A stretch of DNA of 64,000 bases from the NCBI GenBank assembly GCA_003255025.1, contig QANY01013726.1:272937-336936 (forward strand), in the 5' to 3' direction. Shown here in pieces: positions 55,639 to 64,000 of the stretch (position 1 is the first letter of the stretch; each line of letters begins with the position of its first letter). This DNA is from Datisca glomerata (Eukaryota; Streptophyta; Magnoliopsida; Cucurbitales; Datiscaceae). Under the pieces are notes generated by a model. That model ran no database searches. It was not told the DNA's origin and was given only the letters and a program-made list of their open reading frames with translations. A program made the position numbers and the translations under genes.

Positions 55639-55960
55639 TGTTGAAGAAAGAAAAGTTGCAGCCTCTGAAGAAAATCTTCATCATATGCAAAAGAGGGAAG
55701 CAGAACAGAAACTTTCACCAAACACAGTGGGTGTCTAACCATTTCTGATAAAAAACGATTTCAGGCTTCAAGTAGGCATCCGTTAGAATCATAGGAGATC
55801 ATAGGCAACCGTTAGAATCATTTGTATATATACATCCTCCCTCATAGTAAACAAATAGAATTTTTCCTTCAATAAAAGATCAGAACCAGAAAGGTTCATC
55901 ATTTCTACAGCTCATCATTTTTCCTTCAAGATCAGAACCAACAGGTTTCTCATTTCTACA
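55639..55960 (+). repeat. 3' LTR of the copia element (322 bp)
   Basis: Same length and ends as the 5' LTR; followed by TSD TTTCC (55961-55965). Confidence 0.95.
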
Positions 55961-55965
55961 TTTCC

Positions 55966-56850
55966 TCTCGCACCCTCATTTGTCTCAGTTCTTGCTCGCC
56001 ACCTACTCTGTTTTTTAGCCCTCTTCTCCTCCATTCTCCCTATCACCTCTCTCTGGAACAAAAAACCATTTATTTTTTGTGTATCTGAACTCTTGTAGCT
56101 TATTTTTAATATGAGAACAAAAAACGCCAACTTTTCACCTCTTGATCTGAGACCAAACATTAAAGACGACTTGGATGTCAAGCCCTTCCATGTCTCTGCA
56201 CGCAAGCCCGCTCTCTCTTCCACTCATGGTAAGAAAAGAAATCCTTGTTTTGCTATTTTTTCTTCACGTTTATGTGTTGATTTGGGATTGATTTTTTGGG
56301 TATTTGGTTATTCTAGAGGAAGCAAAAACCCTTCCCCCTTTCCAACTCAAAGTTTCTGTATTTTCTCTCATTCTCAGGTAAGAGTTTACTCAAAGTTTCG
56401 GTATTTTCTCTCATTTTATGGGTTTCTCATATATTTTTTGACCTTGGGTGATATGTGAGATCTGTTGTCTGTGTTTATTTTTGTTGTTTGTTTTTTAATT
56501 CTCCTCCTCCATTCTTCTTCTTTCTTTTCAGCTTTCCTTTTTAGTCCCTCTTACATCGGAAAAACTGTAATTAGGCAGAGACCCTATACAAATTATGGTG
56601 ACTCAATTATTAGTAAGGGTAACGGAACTGCTTCTCTTTGTACGTCATGGTATTTTTTTTTGTCCCAATCTAGTTGTTATCAATAAATTGCCAATGTTAG
56701 GCTTACTGACTTTGTCTATTTTGTTTTTTGTTAGTATTTGGGGCTGGACACCTGCATTTCTGTATTTTGAAATCGCCCCTTCAAAGCCCTTGAAGAGACG
56801 AGTTATTGAAGCAAACGGAACTCGTCATTTGGAGATGCGAGTTTAATTTA
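55966..56850 (+). CDS. 5' exons of an unrecognised plant gene, upstream region split by the copia element
   Basis: A CT-rich leader (55966-56110) precedes ATG at 56111. Exon 1 (56111-56228) encodes MRTKNANFSPLDLRPNIKDD, then a basic, serine-rich end, and stops at a good donor ATG|GTAAGA. A pyrimidine-rich acceptor TTCTTTTCAG|CTTTCC opens exon 2 at 56532, which joins in frame (GCT TTC CTT) and runs SYIGKTVIRQRPYTNYGDS to a possible donor GTACGT at 56640. A further piece near 56735-56845 ends KPLKRRVIEANGTRHLEMRV and a stop. I do not recognise the family. Sequence just left of the copia element (51060-51108) is also CT-rich, consistent with one leader cut in two. It could be a gene fragment. 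Confidence 0.4.
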
Positions 56851-57499
56851 GCCAAAAAAGAAGTTGAATCTTGAAGCGGCGAGTTCTGTTAAACGGATAT
56901 CTAGTTTGCCATCCTACCTCTCCTCAAAAGGCAATTTCCACGTGCCCAGTCTAATCATTTCTCCAAATACTTTCAAAACTAGGTTATTTTAGTAATAAGT
57001 TTAAAAAAATTACACTAAAGGCATAAAAAAATTACACTAAAGGCAAAAATTACACTAAAGGCATAATTAAGGACTGTTTCTTGAACAAGAAGCACTTTAA
57101 CATAGGATTCTAATATTCGGCCACCATAAATTTTGCACTACCATTTGGTCGGACCATTATTATTTTCAGTTCAAGCACTTTAACATAGGAATTTAAAACT
57201 ACACTTATGGTTGTCTATCGTTGTATTATGCCGTCCTATAATTTTCGAACAAAATAATTTAATTCTTTTAATTTCCAAAAAACGTTTCTATATGCTTCTA
57301 CATTCTACACAGTTAAGGACTTTGTTAAACATGATCATGTGGGTGCTGATTGGGTGATTACAAGACACACAGCGATTGTAAGATTTTCTTGTCATGGAAA
57401 ATTTGAAAATTTGTAGAGATTGAACTCTTGATCACATAAAGAAACGGTATCACTATACCTAGTTGAGTTAATAATATCGATTGTAAGAATTCTTTTAAA
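56851..57499. other. No gene seen
   Basis: Three short tandem copies of AAATTACACTAAAGGCA lie at about 57007-57065. No domain recognised. Confidence 0.45.
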
Positions 57500-58400
57500 G
57501 TGAATTTATTGTATAGTTATGTAATTGCCAAACCAAGAATAATATTATCTTGTCTGATCTTTTTAAAACCTTAATCACATAACACATGCTATGCACTTGT
57601 TAAAGAAATTTAAATGTGAGTATATGTACATAATATTGCAATATGTACAATGTCCCGCACCACCAGATTGGAACATATGTAAGAATCAATAATTATTAAG
57701 GAGTACATTGATGCAATAGGTCAAACTTTAGTGAGGTTGCAAAAGTAATAAAACTTTTAGTGAATAATTTTACACCGAGTAAGTAATTAATCGAGTTTTA
57801 AGTGATTAAGTGATGTGTCAACAAATTGATGTTGTGATTAAGTAATGTGTCAACAAATTGATGTTTTTAATAGAATAATTCTATGACAATCAAGTAATTG
57901 ATCAAGTTTTAAGTAATCAAATGACGTGATATTCATCTATAAGTTACTTTGTCAAAACATTTTAATGAGTCATAAAACCCCAATCTATAAATGGTTGTTC
58001 ATCATTTGATCACTTAAAATTTAATCAATTATTTAATCACTCTAGAATTACTATTTCAAACATTATAATGAGTATAAAAATATTAATTTATAAATGATTG
58101 ACAAATCACTTAATAACTTAAAAGTTAGACATTCACTTAGTCGCCGTAGAATTACTCAAATTTAAAAATAATGCTAGATATTTTTTATTTTTTAAGTAAA
58201 TTGAAATAAGCTTGAATTAAACAAAAGAAATATTTGAATGAAGTCTATGTTCTAGAATTCTCATTTTTAAAAGAATGAATAAATTCATAAAAATGAATTT
58301 TAAAGTAAAACAAGACTTAATTTCCAGAGTAAATGCTTACAAATCATCATGACCAAAATATACATGATGTGAGCACAACGTAAATAATAAAAATAATGTA
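57500..58400. repeat. Segmental duplication, copy B (pair with 42730-43400)
   Basis: Collinear with copy A in the same orientation. It is extended by an internal foldback repeat at about 57770-58155, including a local duplication of AAGTxATGTGTCAACAAATTGATGTT. Confidence 0.7.
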
Positions 58401-58670
58401 CTATAAAAATGTGAAAAAATGAAGGTCCTATGGTATTTTCACTTGTAGATCAAATGAAAAGGATTACGATGATGATTGTGAAATGTGAAACAAGAAAAGT
58501 AAATGGGAGACTCAAAAGGATTGAGATTCTCTCATGTTTTCGTTAGTAGGAGATATTACATTACAACTAATATGTCATTGAAAAAATAAACGGATCAGAT
58601 GCATTTGTCATAAAAAAAAATCAAAGTTGTCTTTTCTATTCGTTGTTTGTAACAACCTCATATATCTTAT

Positions 58671-59100
58671 GAAACTAAACTCAATGACCCAAATGAGATA
58701 AACATAACATTTCATGTTAGTTTTCCTTACATGAGAAGATCTAAGCTCTGACATGAAGTTGCTGAGTAGGATTGTATAGAAAAGAGAAAGATACAAAATC
58801 TCTCTTACCTCATTTCGCTTAGTTGAACTAATCTTAATGACCCAAATGAGATAAACATAACCTCTTATGTTGATTTTTCCGACATGTGAAGATCCAAAAT
58901 CTGACATGGAACTGCTGAGCAGGATTGACTAGAAAAGAGAAAGATATAAAAAATCTCTCATACCTCATTTTGATTAGTTAAACTAAGCTCAATGACCCAA
59001 ATGAGAAAATCATAACCTCTTATATTGGTTTTCCCAACATGAGGAGATCTAAATCTGACATGAAACTGCTAAGTAGGATTATCGAGAAAGATACAAAATC
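58671..59100. repeat. Tandem repeat, about 154-bp unit, nearly three copies
   Basis: The phrase CAATGACCCAAATGAGA begins units at about 58681, 58834 and 58989 (spacings 153 and 155). Each unit also contains CTGACATGxAxxTGCTxAGxAGGATT and GAGAAAGATA. No conserved frame. Confidence 0.85.
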
Positions 59101-59149
59101 AACCTAAATTAAACGGGATGACAAATGGGTTTGGAGTAAACAATATATA

Positions 59150-59560
59150 TTGTAATTTGATAACATCAAACTCCTTTGACGCTGTCACCCCAATTACGCA
59201 CTAGAATTTACCTTTGTTTCTTCAAAAAGGTAATTATTGATATGTTTGATGACATTTATTTTAACTATTCCTTCCATGTCGTACACTCCAATTTTTCTAA
59301 CGCCTTCATCCACTAAACAAATCTAAATCTCTTTCATCATTCTTTTTATTGTCGTATCTCCAGCTAACTTTTCTATCGGTAGGGTGTCACCTCTGAACTC
59401 AGAGGGAAGTAAGCTTGAAAAGAAATTCCCTCCATGATGAACTTACCACGTTTGATAAGCTTCTTTACTTCTTGCAATTCTTCACATATTGTTCCCCCAA
59501 TTGATCACGTGTTAATAGACCAAACATTTTCATTGAATTAGCAACCAGGAACATCAGGTG
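59150..59560 (-). pseudogene. NB-LRR N-terminal fragment, degenerate
   Basis: On the minus strand it matches residues of about 55-185 of the full-length sister (FGLLTRDQLG, KNCKK, then the LPVAKLAGEAT equivalent and a decayed P-loop EGIVKINVI in place of GMGGIGKTTV). Nothing of the kinase-2 region onward is present. It lies about 290 bases beyond the 3' flank of the next copy. Confidence 0.65.
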
Positions 59561-59714
59561 CTTAAAAAACTGACATGAATGATTCATGGAACCAATTTGT
59601 TCCATGAATTTGCTCCTCCTTAACTTATACAGACCACTAATTTTCATACTGCTCCGGCATGCTTATTCCATTGGATTGAATAACGACTTTCATTAACTTC
59701 TCTTTCACCACAAA

Positions 59715-59815
59715 ACCTTGGCTTCTCCTCCACCATAGTTAACGAATCAACTTTTAAATGAGAATCATGAGGAAGAGTGCCCATTTGAAATCCTTGGCTT
59801 TCTATTATTCACAAA
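59715..59815. repeat. Short dispersed repeat (pair with 33050-33165)
   Basis: CTCCACCATAGTTAACGAATCAACTTT and the following 75 bases are shared by both places in the same orientation. Confidence 0.7.
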
Positions 59816-59849
59816 AAGGTCGAGAGTTATACAATCATAATTACTAGAC

Positions 59850-62095
59850 TTTGTGTATAAAGAATGCAAGGGTTCTACCTAGATTTTTTAGAATCAAAAC
59901 CATGGTACAGACATCCGAGCCACTCTATGAGGACCCTAGAGAATAGCATTAGTAAATGATGTCTCCAAATGACACAATAGGCAGAATACGTTGAACAAAA
60001 CAACAATTATTCTAAAAGTAAAAGACATGTATGTAATCTACATGATATATATATATATATATATAACCTTCTTCAGAGAAGCAGTTCCACAAGTAATCTG
60101 CTTTTTTTTGTATCTTCCATCTGGGAAAAAAGCACTGAAATCCTAAGAAATAGATTAAATAACCCAAGGATTTAATATATGAATTATGCAACATAATATT
60201 CTTTTATCGGTTATAAATTCATTTTCTTCCAACATCAATAACTTTCTTTGTGTAGAAAAATTTGGTAATTGAAATCACATAGAGGTTGAAGGACAGCTTT
60301 GGCATTAGATTGGTCCCATTCCAGCAATTCTCAAATTTCTCTCTCTATTCTAATATGTGGAAGAGAAGAGGGAGCCAAAAGTTAGCCTTGGTTGTCCATA
60401 GGTAGATCAAGAGGTATCCTTCTGAGCATGGGGCATGAACATAATCCAATCTGATTTATAGAATCACAAACTAATATTGAAGTACTAGGACATATGCTTT
60501 TTAAATTCGGAAGGTGAAGCAAGATGAAACACTTCAATTTAGGGAGAGTGACCTTTAAAAGACCCTCTTGTACATCTTCATTGTTGCTACCTGCTGATAT
60601 TATTTCCACCATTTCCTTACATCTTGTGACCACAAGTGTTTTTAGACTTTGGAGGTTGGACAGTATCTCAGGCGTCAACAAAATCATATATTGTATTTGG
60701 CAAACTTTTTATGTCGGTGCACGATAAATCAAGGATCGTTAGGCCCTGCAAATGCTCAAAGAACGAACTCGAGATGCTTTTTAAATGATTATTTTGTAGC
60801 ATTAAGGTTGTGAGTCTATGACACATTGGTGATGGACTTGTAAAGATAATGGAAATATTATTTCTCATTTTAGTAAGATCGTCTGACCATTTTTCCTCCC
60901 AAGGTAACTCTTTCAATTGCAAACCTACTTCCACCATTAAACAAGGAGCTATACTTGTGATTTGAAGTGCCATATCTCTTACCAAATCGTACAACTCCAC
61001 AAACTTATTATCATCTTCTAACAAACATGCATTTCCAAGATTATTCAACATAACATGACCCTCATCAAATTGAGCTTGTCTAGTCTTCTTTATATCTAGT
61101 ATCCCCTATACAATTAATAATTCTATCGATATTTCTAATGTCGAAATCTTCTGGATATAATGCACAACACAGTAGACATTCTTGAAGTTTCTTATTTTTA
61201 AGATGATCATAACTGAATTTCAACTACTTGATTATCTTTCTCCTTTATCATCAGGCTCCTTCGAGTATCCCTCAATTTTTCAAGTTCATCCCTCCATTCG
61301 TATGGTTCTTTTACGCATTTCATACCACTTGCTACAGTAACAATTGCAAGAGGCAAGCGTGCACACTCTTTAGCAACATCTTCAATAATCAGTTTCAACT
61401 CTTTGGTAAGAAACATATCATTCCCCAAATGATTTACAAACAAGTTACATGTCTCCTATTTTATAAGCAATTCCATTTGAATAACTTTACAATTCATCAG
61501 ACGACAGACAAGTAATAATCTAGTAGTCAAAACTAGCTTGCATCCATTTGAAACACTAGGTTCTGGGATTCCTATATCATGAAGATGGAATCCTTCGCAC
61601 AAGTCATCAAGGATTAGTACGTACCTTTTCTTAGCTTGCAAGGCTAGGCATAACATTGCTGCTCAGGACGTGACATCATCATACTTTGTGAGATCTAGAC
61701 CCAATTTGCAAGAAATGTCATATTATAATTTGATAACATCAAACGCCTTTGAAACAGTCACCCAAATCACGCTATCGAATTTAACGTTTGCTTCTTCCAA
61801 AAGGTAATTATTAATATGTTTCATGACGGTTGTTTTACAAATTACGCCCATGCCATACACTCCAATTTTTCTAACACCGTCATCAATTAAGCAATTTCAA
61901 ATCTCTTGCATCATCCTTTTTTGTTGTAGCCTCTCCAGCTAATTTTGCAACTGGTAGGGTGTCGCCTCTACTCAGAGGGGAGTAAGCTTGAAAAGTGATT
62001 CCGTTAATGAACTTACCTCGTTCAATAAGCTTCTTTGCTTCTTTCTTGCAGTTTTTCACATGTTTCCCCAACCGATCAAGTGATAATAGACTAAA
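59850..62095 (-). pseudogene. NB-LRR pseudogene, rotted copy of the full-length gene
   Basis: Collinear in pieces with 44124-46900 plus its 3' flank (59850-60265 matches 43735-44160). On the minus strand: GKHVKNCKKEAKKLIERGKF (62071), decayed P-loop GMGVICKTT (about 61855), LILDDLCEGFHL (tryptophan of kinase-2 lost), ARLPLAIVTVASGM (about 61350), CCALYPEDF (about 61165), MHD region ELYDLV (histidine to tyrosine), LRR start, then a deletion of about 800 bases at 60680 joining DLSCTDIKSLPN to LLTPEILSNLQ, and the C-terminal LRRs to about 60270. Many stops. The N-terminal 60 codons are missing; the copy ends at 62095 where telomere-like repeat begins. Confidence 0.85.
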
Positions 62096-62705
62096 CCCTA
62101 AAAACCCTACCAGTAGAAAGTTAGCTGGTAGGGTGGCATATGCTATTGGATTGGATGCTAGCGAGGATGCTTTGATGCTATCATACCAAAAAACTCTAAA
62201 TCCTAAACTCTAAAAATCCTAAAACCTAAATCTTTAAACCCTGAACCCTAAATCCTAAAAACCTAAAAACCCTAAGCATTAAACCCTAAATCTTAAACCC
62301 TATAACCCTAAGCCTTAAAACCTAAACCTTAAATCCTAAACAACCCTAAACCCTAAAAACCCCAAACCATAAACCCTAAAATCTTAAACCCCCAAACCCT
62401 AAACCCTAAATCCTAAAACCCTAAACCTCAAATCCTATAACCCTAAACCTAAAACCTAAAATCATAAACCCTAAAACTTAAACCATAAACCTTAAACCTA
62501 AAGTTCACAATGTAAAACTCTGAATAAGTTTCGATTTGATATCCTACGAGGCACGTGTTTCCACTTGAGTCAAAAGTTATTCCCTCTAAAAGTTGATATG
62601 TGCGTGCCACAATCCATCTGTTCCAGAAATTTTAAATTTACACTGTCTGCATCAAACCTTAAACCCTAATCCTAAACCCTAAAATCCAAAACCCTAAACT
62701 CTTTA
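62096..62705. repeat. Degenerate interstitial telomeric repeat (CCCTAAA)n
   Basis: Dozens of CCCTAAA-like units with spacing changes and variants (CCTAAAAAC, CTTAAACC, AACCATAAA), in 62096-62115, 62195-62505 and 62657-62704. All carry the C-rich strand on plus. A unique block (62506-62656, including GAGGCACGTGTTTCCACTTG) and another short block (62116-62185) interrupt it. This is the plant telomere motif in an internal, decayed form. Confidence 0.9.
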
Positions 62706-63530
62706 GTGTTATGGAATGGTTCTGAACCTAGTTTACGTCATTTTTGTATATGGGGTGTCCATCTCACGTTCTTAGACCTAAAACTAGAAATTTAGACTCA
62801 AGGTCTGAAATGTGTATATTTGTTGGCTATGCTCCAGAAACAAGGTGTGGTTACTTTATAATCACAATGATAAAAAAATGTTTGTATCCACAAATATCAC
62901 TTTCTTTGAACACAGCTATACGGAAAACTACAAATCTCGAATCAAAGTAGTTCTCGAAGAAATAGCATCCGATGAGATCAGACCACCCTCACATTAACTG
63001 ATAAAACGACAAACCACATGAACCACTGTTCCTGTTCTAGAAACACCGGTGCAATGTCGTAGTGGGAGGGTTTTAAGATAACTTATTTGCTATGAACTAG
63101 ATACATCTGTTCTGGTGTCTGACACTGATAAAAATGATCCATTAACCTTTAAAGATGCGATATAAGATCTTGAAAAGAATAAATGACAAGATTCCATGAA
63201 CCAAGAAATAGAATTGATGTATTACAATTCTGTCTAGAAACTTGATCCACCTAAAGATGTCAGGCCCATTGAATGTAAATGGATTTTCAAGAAAAAACTT
63301 GGTGCAGATGGGAACCAAAGGCTATACACAAATAGAAGGAGTAGATTATGAAGAGACATTATCTTCCATTGCCATGCTAAAATTCATTCACATCATTTTA
63401 TCCATAACTGCTGGTTTAGACTATGAAATATGACAAATGGATGTCAAGACATCATTTCTGAATGGCTCTCTTCAAGAAAATATTTATAGAAAGCATATGT
63501 ATGATACAACTAGAAGGGTTCGTGAAAAAT
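62706..63530 (+). pseudogene. Ty1/copia pol relic (integrase end and reverse transcriptase start)
   Basis: Read in shifting frames: LWNGSEPSLRHFCIWG, CPSHVLRPKTRNLDSRSEMC, IFVGYAPETR, MFVSTNITFFEHSYTENYKS and KVVLEEIASDE (integrase C-terminus). Then DPLTFKDAI and PPKDVRPIECKWIFKKKLGA (reverse transcriptase entry), KGYTQIEGVDYEETLSSIAM, and QMDVKTSFLNGSLQENIYR-like sequence to about 63500. It stops before the YVDD box. No LTRs nearby. Confidence 0.75.
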
Positions 63531-64000
63531 GAGCAAGATCAAAAACGTTTTTTAAACACAACCAGTAAATCTCTTTCTCTTTCTCTCTATTCGATAAATA
63601 TATATATATATATATATATTAAAAATTTCCCCTAATGTCCTAAAAAATCATTTTGTGTGTGTATATACATATAGAGAGAGATTTAATAGATATAAATAGA
63701 GAGAGAGAAAATAAAGAGAATGAGACATTTAAATAAACAATAAAAATGATAAGCTAGTAACTAATTAAATAAGAAATTTTATCTAATTTAGTGAAATTTA
63801 TTGTATTAATCATTATTTATAGAAAGTGATATTTTTCCCTTAACATACTAGACTAAGTAAAGTAATTGCACTAAATAAATATATGTTAAAATCTTAGTAG
63901 TCAATTGTATTTTATTCTAGCCAGAATAGCTGGAATATTCCGGTTCCAGACGAGAACAAATGAAGCAGTGGTGGTAAAATTATGTCCAACTTTAGTCAAT
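63531..64000. other. AT-rich DNA with microsatellites
   Basis: (TA)n at 63598-63620, short TG and GAGA runs at 63653-63712. No coding sequence recognised up to the window edge. Confidence 0.6.

Larger units (their letters stand above)
51114..55960 (+). mobile_element. Near-complete Ty1/copia retrotransposon (4,847 bp)
   Basis: Two 322-bp LTRs (TGTTGAAG...TTCTACA), TSD TTTCC, a tRNA-Met primer site and a polypurine tract are all in place. The internal order gag, protease, integrase, reverse transcriptase, RNase H is the copia order. The LTRs differ at roughly 18 positions by eye, and coding stops and frameshifts have accumulated, so it is old and inactive as an autonomous element. It lies just upstream of a plus-strand gene start at 56111. 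Confidence 0.95.

Noticed and set aside
55281..55690. Minus-strand frames over copia RNase H
   Set aside because: Antisense shadows of a recognised RNase H domain.
62096..62705. A true chromosome end
   Set aside because: The repeats are degenerate, interrupted by other sequence, and followed by a copia relic and more DNA, so they are interstitial.
1..64000. tRNA, rRNA or snRNA genes
   Set aside because: No cloverleaf with A and B boxes and no conserved rRNA/snRNA blocks were noticed by eye on either strand; a dedicated scan would be needed to exclude them.

Overview
The window looks like nuclear DNA of a eudicot plant. It is AT-rich, carries Arabidopsis-type CCCTAAA telomere-like repeats, plant Ty1/copia and Ty3/gypsy LTR retrotransposons, a plant L1-type LINE, CACTA/hAT-like ends and foldback MITEs, and a cluster of plant NB-ARC-LRR immune receptor genes of the RPS2/RPS5 (At4g27220-like) type. 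I cannot name the species.

All NB-LRR copies lie on the minus strand. They are: an uninterrupted 700-codon gene (7419-9521) lacking the C-terminal LRR part; an N-terminal fragment (12116-12715); a pseudogene split by a copia element (35116-36652 and 41292-42243); an uninterrupted full-length 951-codon gene (44124-46979); an orphan 5' leader without coding sequence (50326-50920); a small N-terminal fragment (59150-59560); and a rotted copy (59850-62095). The leaders share a layout: a 5'-UTR exon ending in a GT donor, an intron, and an acceptor directly before the ATG. Two duplication steps can be read: 9.1-10.3 kb with 12.2-13.5 kb, and 42.7-46.9 kb with 57.5-62.1 kb.

Region by region: 1-7.2 kb is repeat debris and a 2.1-kb solo LTR whose empty site is still visible at 24.4 kb. 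7.4-13.5 kb is the first NB-LRR pair. 13.84-16.2 kb is a tandem array of about 80-bp units built from nested palindromes. 16.2-20.7 kb is mostly AT-rich DNA with small duplications. 20.75-23.86 kb is a truncated Ty3/gypsy element (LTR, gag, protease). 25.4-26.3 kb is a minus-strand copia gag-protease relic. 26.88-32.3 kb is a 5.4-kb LINE with a target-site duplication (TSD). 34.5-35.1 kb is an inverted relative of the gypsy LTR. 36.66-41.29 kb is a copia element that has lost its reverse transcriptase and sits inside an NB-LRR pseudogene (TSD ATATC). 51.11-55.96 kb is a near-complete copia element (TSD TTTCC), inserted just upstream of a small plus-strand gene start at 56.1 kb. 58.65-59.1 kb is a 154-bp tandem repeat. 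62.1-62.7 kb is degenerate interstitial telomeric repeat exactly where an NB-LRR pseudogene is cut off. 62.7-63.5 kb is another copia pol relic.

The picture is a typical resistance-gene cluster evolving by tandem duplication, deletion and transposon insertion. Only two NB-LRR genes (7.4 and 44.1 kb) look able to make substantial proteins. The least conventional features are the nested-palindrome array, the short non-canonical N-terminus shared by the NB-LRR copies, and the patchwork NB-LRR fragment at 12.2 kb.
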